Assembly (NCBI GenBank): GCA_040756655.1
Contig: JBFLYN010000001.1
Coordinates: forward strand, 62,001 to 126,000
Direction of reading: 5' to 3'
Origin: JBFLYN01 sp040756655
GTDB lineage: Bacteria; Bacillota; Sulfobacillia; UBA8153
DNA length: 64,000 bases
The position numbers and the translations under genes are program-made. The stretch's first letter is position 1; each line of letters begins with the position of its first letter. Under the pieces are notes generated by a model, which saw only the letters and a list, made by a program, of their open reading frames with translations, made no database searches and was not told the DNA's origin. Positions 15,405-24,926 of the stretch are shown piece after piece.

Positions 15405-16805
15405 ATGGAGGCCGCTCCCTCGGCACACCCCCGTAACCAGGCGGGGGACATTCATGTCAGTGAACTGCCCATGGAGACCGGAGCCATCCGTGCCAAGGTC
15501 ATGTCGCTGGCCGGTCCGGCCCTGGTCGAGATGTCGCTGATGACCCTGGTCATGATGGTAGACATGATGATGGTGGGGCGCCTGGGGCCCTGGGCCATCA
15601 CCTCGGTGGGGCTGTCCAACCAGCCCATGTTCTTTGCCATGGCCATGTTCATGGCGCTGAACGTGGGGACCACCGCCCTGGTCGCGCGGTTTGTCGGTGG
15701 CAAGGAGATGGATCGTGCTTCCGACGCGGCCCGCCAGAGCCTACTGCTCACCGTGGGACTGGGCCTTCTTCTGAGCCTGGTCCTGTTCGTCTCCGCCGCC
15801 GGCATCCTCAGGCTCATGGGAGCTAGGCCCGAGGTGCTGGCACCGGGCACCAGCTACTTCCGCATTGCCAGCGTAGGCCTGTTTTTTTCGGCCATCAACA
15901 TGTCAATGGCCGCTGTCTTGCGCGGCGCCGGCGACATGAAAACCCCCATGCGGGTCAACGTGGTGGCCAACATCATCAACGTCGCCGGCAACGCGCTGCT
16001 CATCCACGGGCTCTTGGGGTTCCCACGCTGGGAAGTGGCGGGTGCCGCGGTGGCCACAGCCGTCTCGCGACTGGTTGCCTGCCTCATGACGCTGGCGGTG
16101 GTTTACAGCGGCAGGTTCGTCATCAAGCTATCGCCGGGCGACCGTTACCGCCTGGACCGGGAGATTGTTGGCCGCATCTTCCGGGTGGGGATCCCGGCCG
16201 CCGTGGAGCAGTTCGTCATGCGCGGGGGCCAGATGATATTCGCGCGGATCGTGGCTTCCCTGGGTACTACCATCTACGCCGCACACCAGATCGCCCTCAA
16301 CGTGGAGTCTTTGTCTTTCATGCCGGGCTTTGCCTTTGCCATGGCCTGTACCACCCTGGTGGGCCAGAGCCTGGGGGCTGGTCGGGCAGACCTGGCCGAA
16401 AGGTGCGCCCGGGAGACGCGTCGCTTCGGGCTGTTGATCATGAGCACCATGGGGCTGATGTTCTTCTTTTTCGGGCGCCAGGTGATCATGCTCTATACCA
16501 GCGACGCCCAGGTGTTGCAGGAGGGGGCGCAGGTGCTGAGGATCATCGCCCTGGTCCAGCCGGCTCTGGCCAGCAACTTCATCCTCGCCGGTGCCCTGCG
16601 TGGGGCCGGGGATACCCGCTGGGTGTTGTACGCCACTTTCACCGGCATCTGGGGCATCCGCATCGGCCTGGCCTACGTCCTGGCCATCGTGGTAGGATGG
16701 GGGCTCATGGGTGCCTGGGTGGCCATGGCCCTGGACATGTGCGTCCGCGCGTTGCTGGTCTATGGGCGCTTCAGGTCGGGGAGGTGGAAGGAGATCGGCG
16801 TCTAG
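15405..16805 (+). CDS. MATE-family efflux transporter
   Basis: The 466-residue protein has twelve membrane segments in two related halves (about residues 30-230 and 250-455), each beginning with a typical MATE stretch (VMSLAGPALVEMSLMTLVMM; IFRVGIPAAVEQFVMR). The repeated motif AVLRGAGDMKTPMRVNV / AGALRGAGDTRWVLYATF is diagnostic. Such pumps export cationic drugs or metabolites using Na+ or H+ gradients. The N-terminus carries a hydrophilic extension of about 25 residues; ATG 15405 follows GGTGGAGGAG, so it is likely real. The gene has its own promoter and converges on comB with only one base between the stops. Confidence 0.92.
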   Translation: MEAAPSAHPRNQAGDIHVSELPMETGAIRAKVMSLAGPALVEMSLMTLVMMVDMMMVGRLGPWAITSVGLSNQPMFFAMAMFMALNVGTTALVARFVGGKEMDRASDAARQSLLLTVGLGLLLSLVLFVSAAGILRLMGARPEVLAPGTSYFRIASVGLFFSAINMSMAAVLRGAGDMKTPMRVNVVANIINVAGNALLIHGLLGFPRWEVAGAAVATAVSRLVACLMTLAVVYSGRFVIKLSPGDRYRLDREIVGRIFRVGIPAAVEQFVMRGGQMIFARIVASLGTTIYAAHQIALNVESLSFMPGFAFAMACTTLVGQSLGAGRADLAERCARETRRFGLLIMSTMGLMFFFFGRQVIMLYTSDAQVLQEGAQVLRIIALVQPALASNFILAGALRGAGDTRWVLYATFTGIWGIRIGLAYVLAIVVGWGLMGAWVAMALDMCVRALLVYGRFRSGRWKEIGV

Positions 16806-16806
16806 G

Positions 16807-17541
16807 TCAGGGGGCCACCGGTCCCGGCCGGATCACGCCGGCAGCATATACAGGGACCAGCCGTGAGACGTTGGCCCGGGCGCAGAACTCCAGGTCCGCA
16901 CCGTGGCCCAGCCGTACCAGGTACTGGCCGTGGGCGGATAGCTGCAACAGCTCCAGGAGACGGTGGCCGTAAAGGTTGCAGAGGTCGTGGGCAGCGGTGG
17001 CCAGGTCGTTGAGGGCCAGGCGCTGCCGGGCCGTCTTGAGCAGGTAGTCCACGATCATGCCCGCACCCACCGTGTCTTCCAGGGAGAACCGCCCACCAGT
17101 ACCGGCGCAGAGGATCACCAGGTCGCGCTGGAGGGTCCAGGCGGCCTCGGCAGTGGCCCGGGCGTTCCGCAGGCTGGCGATGAGCCCGATGCGGGCGCGG
17201 CCCGTGCGGCGGATGGCGGCGGTACCGTTGGAGGTGGTTATCACCAGCTGGCGGCCTGCCACCCGGTCGGCCGTATACTCCAGGGGGGAATTCCCCAGGT
17301 CAAACCCTTCCAGCGGCTGGGCCTTGCGCTCGCCGCCCAGGAGTGCACCGTCTCCCAGGCCGCGCCGCATGGCCCGGGCCTCATCAGGAGACGTGGCCGG
17401 GTAGCACTCGGTGCAGCCGGCATCGAAGGCCGCCACAATGGTGGTGGTGGCCCGGAGCACGTCCACGGCTATGGCGGTCTTGCCCCAGAGTTCCCAGTCC
17501 TTGACTAGTTCTGCCGATGAGATTACGCTTACCTTGAGCAC
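16807..17541 (-). CDS. comB: 2-phosphosulfolactate phosphatase
   Basis: ComB removes phosphate from 2-phosphosulfolactate; the enzyme is known from methanogen coenzyme M synthesis, and in bacteria it is mostly of unsettled role. The 244-residue protein has the family blocks AIAVDVLRATTTIVAAF, GGERKAQPLEGFDLGNSP, VITTSNGTAAI, LCAGTGGRFSLEDTVGAG and CARANVSRLVPVY. GTG 17541 follows GGGGGGTGG. No other coenzyme M genes are nearby. A -10 box (TATAAT at 17574-17579 on the - strand) is present, so it is probably transcribed alone. Confidence 0.92.
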   Translation of the reverse strand: MLKVSVISSAELVKDWELWGKTAIAVDVLRATTTIVAAFDAGCTECYPATSPDEARAMRRGLGDGALLGGERKAQPLEGFDLGNSPLEYTADRVAGRQLVITTSNGTAAIRRTGRARIGLIASLRNARATAEAAWTLQRDLVILCAGTGGRFSLEDTVGAGMIVDYLLKTARQRLALNDLATAAHDLCNLYGHRLLELLQLSAHGQYLVRLGHGADLEFCARANVSRLVPVYAAGVIRPGPVAP

Positions 17542-17573
17542 GAACCCACCCCCCTGGTTGTCCCAACGGCTTA

Positions 17574-17579
17574 ATTATA
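17574..17579 (-). promoter_or_regulatory. -10 box upstream of comB
   Basis: The - strand reads TATAAT here, 33 bases before the comB start. The -35 region is weak (CGCCTT at a 17-base spacing), so only the -10 box is firm. Confidence 0.4.
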
Positions 17580-17636
17580 CACTCCCGGTGACATAAAGGC
17601 GACTGATGTAAAATCGAGTCGAGGAGGGCCCGGATC

Positions 17637-18257
17637 ATGGAAGAACGTACTCTGCTCTTTTTGGCCCGACACGGCCAAACCAGCTTCAACCAGGAAGGCC
17701 GGATCCAGGGCCAAACGGACGTGCCCCTGGATGAGGAAGGACTAAGACAGGCCCAGGCCCTCGCCTCCTTTGCCCGCCGGGCAGGCATCTCTGTAGTCTA
17801 TGCCAGCGACTTGCAGCGAGCTCTCAACACGGCCCGCGCTTGTGCCGAAAGCTGCGGGCTTTTGGTGCACGCCCGCCGGGACCTGCGCGAACGGGATTTC
17901 GGCGACCTGGAGGGAAAGACCCCGGCGGAACTGGGACAGTCGCTGTCCGAGTTCATGACCTACAGCCGGGAGCAAGAAGACCTCCCGTTGCCCGGAGGAG
18001 GGGAGAGCTACCGCCAGCTCCGCGAACGTGCGGTGCAAGCCCTCACTTCGATGGTCTCCACCCACCCGGCCCAGCGCGTCCTCGTGGTGTCCCACGGGGC
18101 CCTGCTGAAATCGGCACTGGAGTGGGCCCTGGGGTTGCCGCCGGGTGTCCGGGGCCGCTTTCTCCTGGCCAACGCCAGTGTGAGCCGGGTGGAGTTCTCC
18201 CGGGGGAGACCCCTGGTGCTTGCCCTCAACGATACCTGTCACCTGGACTCCTTCTAG
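17637..18257 (+). CDS. Histidine phosphatase-superfamily protein (phosphoglycerate mutase/CobC-like)
   Basis: The 206-residue protein has FLARHGQTSFNQEGRIQG with the RHG motif whose His is transiently phosphorylated, YASDLQRALNTARA with the second Arg, LRERDFGDLEGKTP with the acid residue, and VVSHGALLKSAL with the second catalytic His. Members include alpha-ribazole phosphatase, broad phosphatases and cofactor-dependent phosphoglycerate mutase. The length fits the phosphatases, but no cobalamin genes are nearby, so the substrate cannot be assigned. ATG 17637 follows GAGGAGGGC. A small membrane protein and the nuclease-helicase follow on the same strand. Confidence 0.9.
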   Translation: MEERTLLFLARHGQTSFNQEGRIQGQTDVPLDEEGLRQAQALASFARRAGISVVYASDLQRALNTARACAESCGLLVHARRDLRERDFGDLEGKTPAELGQSLSEFMTYSREQEDLPLPGGGESYRQLRERAVQALTSMVSTHPAQRVLVVSHGALLKSALEWALGLPPGVRGRFLLANASVSRVEFSRGRPLVLALNDTCHLDSF

Positions 18258-18303
18258 CATGTCCTCAGCCCGGCCGGGCATATGATGTCCCGGGGGTGAG
18301 AGA

Positions 18304-18750
18304 ATGCGCGCCCTGGGCGTGGAAGTCTTGGCTTGCCTGAGCGGGGCGGTGGCCAGCTTGGTCGCCCTCTGGACCGGCTACTACCTCTGGTTGGGACGTC
18401 CTGCCGGGTTCTGGCCGGGACTGGCCGGCGAACTGGATGCTGGCCGCTGGGACGGGGCCTTGGTCACGGCGCTGCTCCTTACCGCCGCCGGGATGGTGCT
18501 GGCCCGGCGCCCGGGCATCCTCAGAGGCATGGCCGGCAGCGCGGGGTGGTCCCTGGCCCTGGCCGCGCGCGTGTGGGCTCCCAAACCGGGCGGGTGGAGG
18601 GGGCTATGGCAGGCGGCTCAGACCGACTGGCAGGGACTGGTGGTGCTGGTGGTGCCGTTGGTGGTGGGGGGCGGGGTGGCGGGTGCAGTACGCCGGTGGG
18701 CAGGACTTGACGGGGCGCGGCTAGAAATCAGGGAACGCACCGGGAGGTGA
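18304..18750 (+). CDS. Hypothetical membrane protein
   Basis: This 148-residue protein is not recognised. It has about four hydrophobic stretches: near residues 8-30 (VLACLSGAVASLVALW), 50-66 (ALVTALLLTAAGMVLA), 76-90, and 110-130 (GLVVLVVPLVVGGGVAGAV). A GGGGGTGAGAG stretch precedes ATG 18304. Its stop is four bases before the ATG of the DnaQ/DinG-like gene, so both are probably in one operon, but no functional link is clear. Confidence 0.6.
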   Translation: MRALGVEVLACLSGAVASLVALWTGYYLWLGRPAGFWPGLAGELDAGRWDGALVTALLLTAAGMVLARRPGILRGMAGSAGWSLALAARVWAPKPGGWRGLWQAAQTDWQGLVVLVVPLVVGGGVAGAVRRWAGLDGARLEIRERTGR

Positions 18751-18754
18751 GGCG

Positions 18755-21565
18755 ATGCAGGTACCGGCCTTTGTGGCGCTGGACCTGGAGACCACCGGGC
18801 TGGACCCGGCCCAGGACCAGATCATCGAGGTGGGGGCCGTCCGGTTCGAGAACGGCCGCGAAACCGCCTCCTACCAGTGCCTCGTGGACCCCGGGCGGCC
18901 CATCCCCTTGCGCGTGCAGCGACTTACGGGCATATCCCCGGGCATGATGGCTGGGGCTCGTCCGGTCCAAGCAGCTCTGGCCGCACTGGTTGACTTTTGC
19001 CGCGGCGTTGACGTGGTAGCCTACAACCTGGAGTTCGACCTTGCATTCTTGCAGGACAAGCTCAGGCGTGCGGGACTGGCTCCGTCCTGGAGCGGGGTGC
19101 GGGACTGCCTGGAACTGGCGCGCCTGGCGGTGCCCGCCCTGGGCGACTACCGCCTGGGTGCCGTGGCCGCCCACCTGGGCGTAGCCCCGGCCTCCCACCG
19201 GGCAGTGGAGGACGCCCGGGCCTGCGGCCTGTCTTTCGTGGAACTGTCCAGGAGGCTGGAAAACTTGCCAGCATGGGCCTTGGACGAGGTCCTGGCCATC
19301 ATGCAGGTCCACTCCTGGCCGCTAAGACAGCTGTTGGAGGAGGCGCTGGCCCGCAGTAGAACCCGGCCAGGCACTTTCCAGCCAGGGGTTCCGGTAGCCC
19401 CGCCAGCACCGCCGGAAACCGTCGAGGATCCGGTCTACCAACCGGTGGACCCGGCCCAGCTCTGTGCGCTCCTGCATCCCGGTTCTCGCTTGGCCCAGGC
19501 TTTCGCCGGGTATGAGTACCGGCCCCAGCAGGTGCAGATGTTGCACCTGGTGACCGAGGCCCTCAATGACGGCCGCATGGCCCTGGTGGAGGCCGGGACC
19601 GGCACCGGGAAGTCCATGGCCTACCTGCTGCCCGCGGTATCTTGGGCCATGGCCAATGCGGCTCCGGTAGTGGTATCCACCCACACCATCACGCTGCAAG
19701 AGCAACTGGTGGAAAAGGACATTCCCCTGCTCCGCCGGGCCTTGGACCTGGATTTCCAGGTAGCACTGGTGAAAGGGCGGCGCAACTACGTGTGCCTGCA
19801 CAAGTGGGAGCACCTACGGCGTTCCAGTCCCGTCCTGCTGGACGTGGAAGAAGCCCGGTGGCAGTCACGGGTAGTGGCGTGGCTTGGGGTTACCCGCACC
19901 GGGGACAAGGCTGAGCTCAACCTGCCCCCCCGAGGGGAGGAGCTTTGGCCACTGGTGGCTGCCGATAGCGACTACTGCCGGGGCAACGAGTGCCCCCACC
20001 GGGACCGCTGTTTTGTGCAGGCCGCCCGCCGGTCGGCTGCCCAGGCCCAGTTGATCGTGGTGAACCATTCCCTGCTCATATCGGACCTACGGACAGAGAA
20101 CCTGATCTTACCCCGTTACCACCACGTGGTCCTGGACGAGGCCCACCACCTGGAGGACGTGGCCACTGAGCACCTGTCCGAAGAGGCCAGCGCCCAGGCC
20201 TTTTTGCGACTGCTGGACGCGCTGGGGACGACTACCGAGGGTGCGCTCGGGCTGGCCCGGTATCACCTCCGGAGCGAGGGGGCGGGCACTGGAGTCGAGG
20301 CTATCGCCGGCGCGCTGGCGGGCCGGTTGGCGGACATCCGCACCCGTGCGGGTAGCCTGTTTGCGCAATTCGGCACCATGCTGGACCAGGGCCAGACCGG
20401 GGCGGACGACGGGTACGCCCAACCCCGGCGCCTGCGACCTGCCTCCGACACCAGCCAGGCATGGCAGCTGTGCCGGGAGCGAGCGGCCCGGCTCCAGGAT
20501 GCCGTCATGGGCGTAGGACCCGAGCTGGAGGAGTTACGGCAGTGCGGGCAGGCCGGCGGGCGCCGTTCGGAGAACGCCCTGGCTGACCTGGAAAGGCTCA
20601 TCCAGTCTTTGCGAAAACTCGCTCACCCGGTGTCCTTGCTGCTGGAGGCCGACGAAGAAGCCAGCGTGTACTGGCTGGAGCCGGGTTCGGGTGGAGCCAT
20701 CTTACGGGTAGCGCCGGTGCACGTCGGTCCATTGCTTTACCAGAGGCTTTTTAGTGCTTTGCGGGGAGCGGTGCTCACCTCGGCTACCCTAACGGTGGAG
20801 GGTAAGTTCGACTACTTCTGCGAGCGGGTGGGCCTCGACCGGTTGGCGGCAGATCGTCTGGTATGGGAGTCTATCGGCTCGCCTTTCTGTTACCATCGGC
20901 AGGCGCTGGTAGCCGTGCCCGTGGATCATCCCCCTCCTCGGGGCAAGGACACTGAGGACTTCGCCCGGGCCGTGGAGAGCTTTCTTAGACGCCTGCTCCC
21001 GCTGGCGGGCGGCCGGACCCTGGTCCTTTTTACCTCCCACCGTCTGCTGCGGCAGGTGTACTACCAGCTACGTCAGCCCATGGAAGCCGAGGACATCTGC
21101 ATCCTGGCCCAGGGCATTGACGGCAGCCGCACCCGGCTCTTGGAGGAATTCCGCACGGCGCAACGGACGGCACTGTTCGGATCCAGTTCTTTCTGGGAGG
21201 GGGTTGACGTCCCCGGCGAGGCTCTGTCTTGCGTGGTGCTGGTAAAACTCCCGTTTACCCCTCCCACCTCCCCGGTCTTTGCCGCGCGTACTGAGGAGCT
21301 GGAGCGCCGGGGCCTGCCTGCCTTTCGCAGGCTGGCGCTGCCTCAGGCCGTGCTCCGGTTCAAGCAAGGGTTTGGCCGCCTCATCCGCAGCGGGCAGGAC
21401 CGGGGAGTTGTGATCGTGTTGGACCAGCGGGTTTTAGGGAATAACTCCCGGTACGGGCACCTGTTTATAGGATCGTTGCCCGGTCCGCGGCTTTTGGCTG
21501 CGCCGGGCGATGAGGTGTTGGAGGCCGTAGGTCACTGGCTGGAGGCAGGAGTGTTGATGGGTTGA
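18755..21565 (+). CDS. DnaQ-type exonuclease fused to DinG-type helicase
   Basis: The 936-residue protein joins an N-terminal DEDDh 3'-5' exonuclease (FVALDLETTGLDPAQDQIIE with Asp and Glu, VAYNLEFDLAFL, SHRAVEDARAC with His and Asp) to an XPD/DinG superfamily 2 helicase: VEAGTGTGKSMAYLLP (Walker A), four cysteines in VCLHKW and YCRGNECPHRDRCF (probable iron-sulfur site), VVLDEAHHLED (DEAH box), GAVLTSATL, and FKQGFGRLIRSGQDRGVV (motif VI). This matches the DinG/DnaQ fusion of Firmicutes, thought to process nucleic acid in repair. ATG 18755 follows GGGAGGTGAG. The surE gene overlaps its stop. Confidence 0.93.
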   Translation: MQVPAFVALDLETTGLDPAQDQIIEVGAVRFENGRETASYQCLVDPGRPIPLRVQRLTGISPGMMAGARPVQAALAALVDFCRGVDVVAYNLEFDLAFLQDKLRRAGLAPSWSGVRDCLELARLAVPALGDYRLGAVAAHLGVAPASHRAVEDARACGLSFVELSRRLENLPAWALDEVLAIMQVHSWPLRQLLEEALARSRTRPGTFQPGVPVAPPAPPETVEDPVYQPVDPAQLCALLHPGSRLAQAFAGYEYRPQQVQMLHLVTEALNDGRMALVEAGTGTGKSMAYLLPAVSWAMANAAPVVVSTHTITLQEQLVEKDIPLLRRALDLDFQVALVKGRRNYVCLHKWEHLRRSSPVLLDVEEARWQSRVVAWLGVTRTGDKAELNLPPRGEELWPLVAADSDYCRGNECPHRDRCFVQAARRSAAQAQLIVVNHSLLISDLRTENLILPRYHHVVLDEAHHLEDVATEHLSEEASAQAFLRLLDALGTTTEGALGLARYHLRSEGAGTGVEAIAGALAGRLADIRTRAGSLFAQFGTMLDQGQTGADDGYAQPRRLRPASDTSQAWQLCRERAARLQDAVMGVGPELEELRQCGQAGGRRSENALADLERLIQSLRKLAHPVSLLLEADEEASVYWLEPGSGGAILRVAPVHVGPLLYQRLFSALRGAVLTSATLTVEGKFDYFCERVGLDRLAADRLVWESIGSPFCYHRQALVAVPVDHPPPRGKDTEDFARAVESFLRRLLPLAGGRTLVLFTSHRLLRQVYYQLRQPMEAEDICILAQGIDGSRTRLLEEFRTAQRTALFGSSSFWEGVDVPGEALSCVVLVKLPFTPPTSPVFAARTEELERRGLPAFRRLALPQAVLRFKQGFGRLIRSGQDRGVVIVLDQRVLGNNSRYGHLFIGSLPGPRLLAAPGDEVLEAVGHWLEAGVLMG

Positions 21566-22371
21566 AGGTAGTGCTAACCAACGATGACGGGATACTGGCC
21601 GAGGGCTTGCAGACCCTGAAAAGCCACCTGGAGTGCCTGCCCGAGGTGGAGCTATGGGTGGTGGCTCCGGACCGGGAGCGCAGCGCCAGCGGTCACAGCA
21701 TCACCATCCACCAGCCGTTGCAGGTGCAGGAACTGGCCGGCAATGGGAAGACAAAAAGCTGGGCGGTGAGCGGTACCCCGGCCGACTGCACCAAGCTGGC
21801 GCTGCAAGCGCTCCTGGAGACCCGGCCCGACCTGGTGGTCTCGGGCATCAACCGGGGCCCCAACCTCGGCCAGGACGTGTACTACTCGGGAACGGTCTCC
21901 GCGGCAGTGGAAAGCGCCCTTTTGGGAGTCCCGGCCCTGGCCGTGTCCCTTACGGCCTTCGAGAACCTGGACTACACCTTCGCTGCCAAGTTCGCCGCCG
22001 GTACGGCGTGGCACGTGCTCAAGACCGGCCTGCCCCGGGGGACCCTCCTCAACATCAACGTGCCGGCCCTGGACCCGGGCCAGGTGGCCGGGGTAGCCGT
22101 GACCCGCCTGGGCGTACGCCGCTACCGGGACGCCTTTGATCGCCGGGTAGACCCCCGGGGCCGCACCTATTACTGGCTGACCGCAGACGCGCCGGACCAC
22201 GAGGAACCCGACGACACGGACATCGGCGCCATCCGCAACAACCTGATTTCCATCACACCCATCAGGCTGGATTTGACCCACCACGATCTCATGGGCGAGC
22301 TCAGGCAATGGGTGGCAGATGTGAAGTTGTGCGTGAAGGTGGGAGAGCAGGGGTGGACGGCGACATCCTAG
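21562..22371 (+). CDS. surE: 5'/3'-nucleotidase SurE
   Basis: SurE dephosphorylates nucleoside 5'- and 3'-monophosphates with a divalent metal. The 269-residue protein has VLTNDDGILAEGL (paired Asp metal ligands), APDRERSASGHSIT with the Ser ligand, VSGTPADCTKLAL, and VVSGINRGPNLGQDVYYSGT with the Asn ligand. TTG 21562 overlaps the TGA of the helicase gene (TTGA), so translation is probably coupled. The 3' end overlaps the FAD-oxidase gene by 19 bases. Length and motifs are normal. Confidence 0.95.
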   Translation: MKVVLTNDDGILAEGLQTLKSHLECLPEVELWVVAPDRERSASGHSITIHQPLQVQELAGNGKTKSWAVSGTPADCTKLALQALLETRPDLVVSGINRGPNLGQDVYYSGTVSAAVESALLGVPALAVSLTAFENLDYTFAAKFAAGTAWHVLKTGLPRGTLLNINVPALDPGQVAGVAVTRLGVRRYRDAFDRRVDPRGRTYYWLTADAPDHEEPDDTDIGAIRNNLISITPIRLDLTHHDLMGELRQWVADVKLCVKVGEQGWTATS

Positions 22372-23636
22372 CCACCGGGCGGGCGGAGCGCCTGCCCGGC
22401 GTGGGCTGGGTAACCGGTGGAGCGGTCCTGGCGGGCTATGGCCCGGCCGCCGTGGCTGCCGCCTGCCCGGAGCGGGCCGGCAGCATCCCGGGCGTGTTGG
22501 AACTGGCCGCCCGGTGGGCCTTGCCAGTGGTGGTGCGGGCGGGCGGGACCCGGCCGAGCTTCCGCTTACGCCGCCACCTGGTGCTGGACCTTTCACGCCT
22601 GCCCAAGGACATCACCATCGACCGGGACAACCACAGTGCCCGGGCCAGTGCCGGCGTTACCGTGGCCGCCCTACAGCAGGCCGCGGCCCGCCAAAGACTC
22701 TCTTACCCCCCTGACCCCCTCTCGGCCAGCACGTGCACGGTGGGAGGAACGGTGGCCACCAACGCTGCCGGTCCGGGGAGTGTTCGCTACGGAAGCACCG
22801 CCGACTACCTGCTGGGGCTGGAGTTGGTAACGGCCACGGGAGACGTGTTGCATGCCGGAGGGCAGACCCTCAAGAATGCCACCGGTTATGACCTTTCACG
22901 CCTGCTTGCGGGCAGCCGTGGTACCCTCGGGGTGGTTACGTCAGTCAGCGTCCGGCTCCTGCCCAGGGTGCGGGCCAGGAAGTCCTTGCTGGTGGAAGGC
23001 CGGGACCTGGCCGGCCTGGCCGGCCACGCGGCCACCTGGAGCAGCCTGCCCACCCTGGCCCGCCTGGAGCTGGTCAACGACCGGGCCCGGGACCAGGCGG
23101 GCTTGGAGGGAGCAGGAACCTGGCTGTGGGCGGAGTTTGAGGGTCAACCCGAGGAACTGGCCCGGGACACCGCCAGCATCCCCGGCGGCCGGGATGTCAC
23201 CCGCCACCGGAGACAGTTTTGGCGATCCCGGTTGCGGTTGGCAGCCGGACTCCATGACCCAAGCGCTTGGCCGGTGTGGGTGGTCCTGCACCCCAAGCGG
23301 CAGGAAGCGGGCCTCCGGCGGTTGGAAGCCCTGGGCGGGAACGCGGCGGTGCTGTTCGGTCACGGGGCCCTGGGGGCCTGGCACGCCGTCTGGCCCTGGG
23401 CCATAGAGCGCGACCGGCTCTGGGATGGACTGGGAGAAACCGCCCTCAGCGTCGAGGTGGGCGCGGAAGACCATCGGTGGCTACAACGGGCCATGGGAAC
23501 GGCTTGGCCCTGGTTTTGCCGCATCAAGCATGAGGTGGACCCGGCCGGGCTCCTGGACCCGGAGGCTTTGGGCCTGGACACGGCCAGCCAGCACGACTCG
23601 TCCTTTGGGCATTCTAAACCCCCCGGGCGCGAATAG
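22353..23636 (+). CDS. FAD-binding (GlcD/GlcE-type) oxidoreductase
   Basis: The 427-residue protein resembles the FAD_binding_4/VAO family that includes glycolate and D-lactate dehydrogenases. LPVVVRAGGTRP, LSYPPDPLSASTCTVGGT, NAAGPGSVRYGSTADYLLGL and GYDLSRLLAGSRGTLGVVTS form the FAD-binding half. The C-terminal half has FCRIKHEVDPAGLLDPE, the usual ending of this family. It lacks an iron-sulfur partner gene next to it, unlike glcDEF operons, so the electron acceptor and substrate are unknown. GTG 22353, seven bases after GGGAG, lies within surE, so the two are cotranscribed. Confidence 0.85.
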   Translation: MDGDILATGRAERLPGVGWVTGGAVLAGYGPAAVAAACPERAGSIPGVLELAARWALPVVVRAGGTRPSFRLRRHLVLDLSRLPKDITIDRDNHSARASAGVTVAALQQAAARQRLSYPPDPLSASTCTVGGTVATNAAGPGSVRYGSTADYLLGLELVTATGDVLHAGGQTLKNATGYDLSRLLAGSRGTLGVVTSVSVRLLPRVRARKSLLVEGRDLAGLAGHAATWSSLPTLARLELVNDRARDQAGLEGAGTWLWAEFEGQPEELARDTASIPGGRDVTRHRRQFWRSRLRLAAGLHDPSAWPVWVVLHPKRQEAGLRRLEALGGNAAVLFGHGALGAWHAVWPWAIERDRLWDGLGETALSVEVGAEDHRWLQRAMGTAWPWFCRIKHEVDPAGLLDPEALGLDTASQHDSSFGHSKPPGRE

Positions 23637-23659
23637 AGATAATGGGGAGGTGAGTAGCC

Positions 23660-24055
23660 GTGCAATGGCACACGCGAACAGTGGCGGCACCTGAAGGGCC
23701 GCGCTTCCGGGTCCGGGCGGTGGTGGCCGGGCTAGTCTTGTCGCTGGTGGTTACCGTGCTGGCGGCGGGCATCATTGCCGTGGTGCTCCTGTCCTCGCCC
23801 CTGACCGAGAAGCACCTGCCGTGGGTGATCAACGGATTCGGGTTTCTGAGCATCTTTTGCGGCGGATTTGCATCCGCCCGCATCAGTGGCTCCCTGGGGT
23901 GGTTTCACGGGTGCCTGACCGGCCTGGGCTATGTGCTCGTAGCTTACCTTTTGAGCACCCTGGCCTTCGCGCCGGCTCCCCCGGTGACCCTGGCCCGGGT
24001 GTTGTTTGCGGCCCTGGCGGGGACCGTAGGCGGCATGCTGGGAGTGAACTACTAG
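23660..24055 (+). CDS. TIGR04086-type membrane protein
   Basis: The 131-residue protein has four membrane helices, starting VVAGLVLSLVVTVLAAGI and ending LFAALAGTVGGMLGVNY. The spacing of helices and the segment FCGGFASARISGSLGWFHG fit the TIGR04086 family of spore-forming Firmicutes, whose role is unknown but which is often linked to sporulation. GTG 23660 follows GGGGAGGTGAG. It sits alone between the FAD oxidase and the patatin gene, all on the + strand. Confidence 0.8.
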   Translation: MQWHTRTVAAPEGPRFRVRAVVAGLVLSLVVTVLAAGIIAVVLLSSPLTEKHLPWVINGFGFLSIFCGGFASARISGSLGWFHGCLTGLGYVLVAYLLSTLAFAPAPPVTLARVLFAALAGTVGGMLGVNY

Positions 24056-24109
24056 CCGGGGCGCAGGCGAGGTGGGCCTGGTTTTCTTCTGCCGAGGGGA
24101 GGACAAGCC

Positions 24110-24871
24110 ATGAGACTGGGGTTGGCCCTGAGCGGCGGCGTGGTACGGGGGCTGGCCCACGTGGGTGTGCTCAAAGCACTAGAGGAAGCCGGCTTCCGCC
24201 CGGACTGCATCGCCGGTACCTCCAGCGGTGCCCTCATCGGGGCTCTCTACGCGGCGGGCCTCACCATCTCCGAACTCGAGAAATTGGCCCATCGCGCCCG
24301 CTGGCGGGACCTGGCCCGCCTGACCGTGCCCCGCCGGGGCCTCATAGACATTTCGCGCATCAGCCAACTCCTGGACCGGATCGTGGGCCACCTGGACTTT
24401 TCGCAACTCCAGACGCAGCTGGCTGTCGTGGCCTGCGACATCACCACCGGCGAAGAGGTAGTCATCACATCTGGAGACGTGGCCGTTGCCGTCCAGGCCA
24501 GCTGCGCCATCCCCGGCATCTTCGCGCCCGTCCGGGTGGGTCGCCGGCTCCTGGTGGACGGGGGGATCGTTCACAATGTCCCGGCGGCAGTGTGCCGGCG
24601 GCTGGGTGCCCAAGCGGTGGTTGCAGTGGACTTGAGCGCTTTCATCCCCGCGACCAAAGAGCCCGCCACCATTTTCGAGATCATACTGAACTCTTTACAC
24701 ATCATCATGGACAAGCATGGCGAACGCGAATCAAGCGAGGCAGACGTGGTCATCCGCCCGCCCGTGGCAGATCTGAGCCCCATCGACCTGGACAGTCACG
24801 ACGAGTTGATCGCCCGGGGTTACCGGGCCGCCCTCCGGGCGTTGCCAGCCATCCAGTCGCTGTTGGAATGA
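24110..24871 (+). CDS. Patatin-like phospholipase (RssA/YchK type)
   Basis: The 253-residue protein starts LGLALSGGVVRGLAHVGVL (oxyanion Gly-rich loop), then has AGTSSGALIGALYAAG with the nucleophile Ser in G-T-S-S-G and LLVDGGIVHNVPA with the catalytic Asp in D-G-G. These bacterial patatins hydrolyse acyl esters of lipids in the cytoplasm or at the inner face of the membrane. The segment SCAIPGIFAPV between the two catalytic residues is also typical. ATG 24110 is preceded by GAGGGGAGG. No defect is visible; the physiological substrate cannot be told from context. Confidence 0.92.
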   Translation: MRLGLALSGGVVRGLAHVGVLKALEEAGFRPDCIAGTSSGALIGALYAAGLTISELEKLAHRARWRDLARLTVPRRGLIDISRISQLLDRIVGHLDFSQLQTQLAVVACDITTGEEVVITSGDVAVAVQASCAIPGIFAPVRVGRRLLVDGGIVHNVPAAVCRRLGAQAVVAVDLSAFIPATKEPATIFEIILNSLHIIMDKHGERESSEADVVIRPPVADLSPIDLDSHDELIARGYRAALRALPAIQSLLE

Positions 24872-24926
24872 AATCACCTGCTCTTGGTAAAGATTGTGTT
24901 GTTCTGACCAACTAGGCAGGTGACTC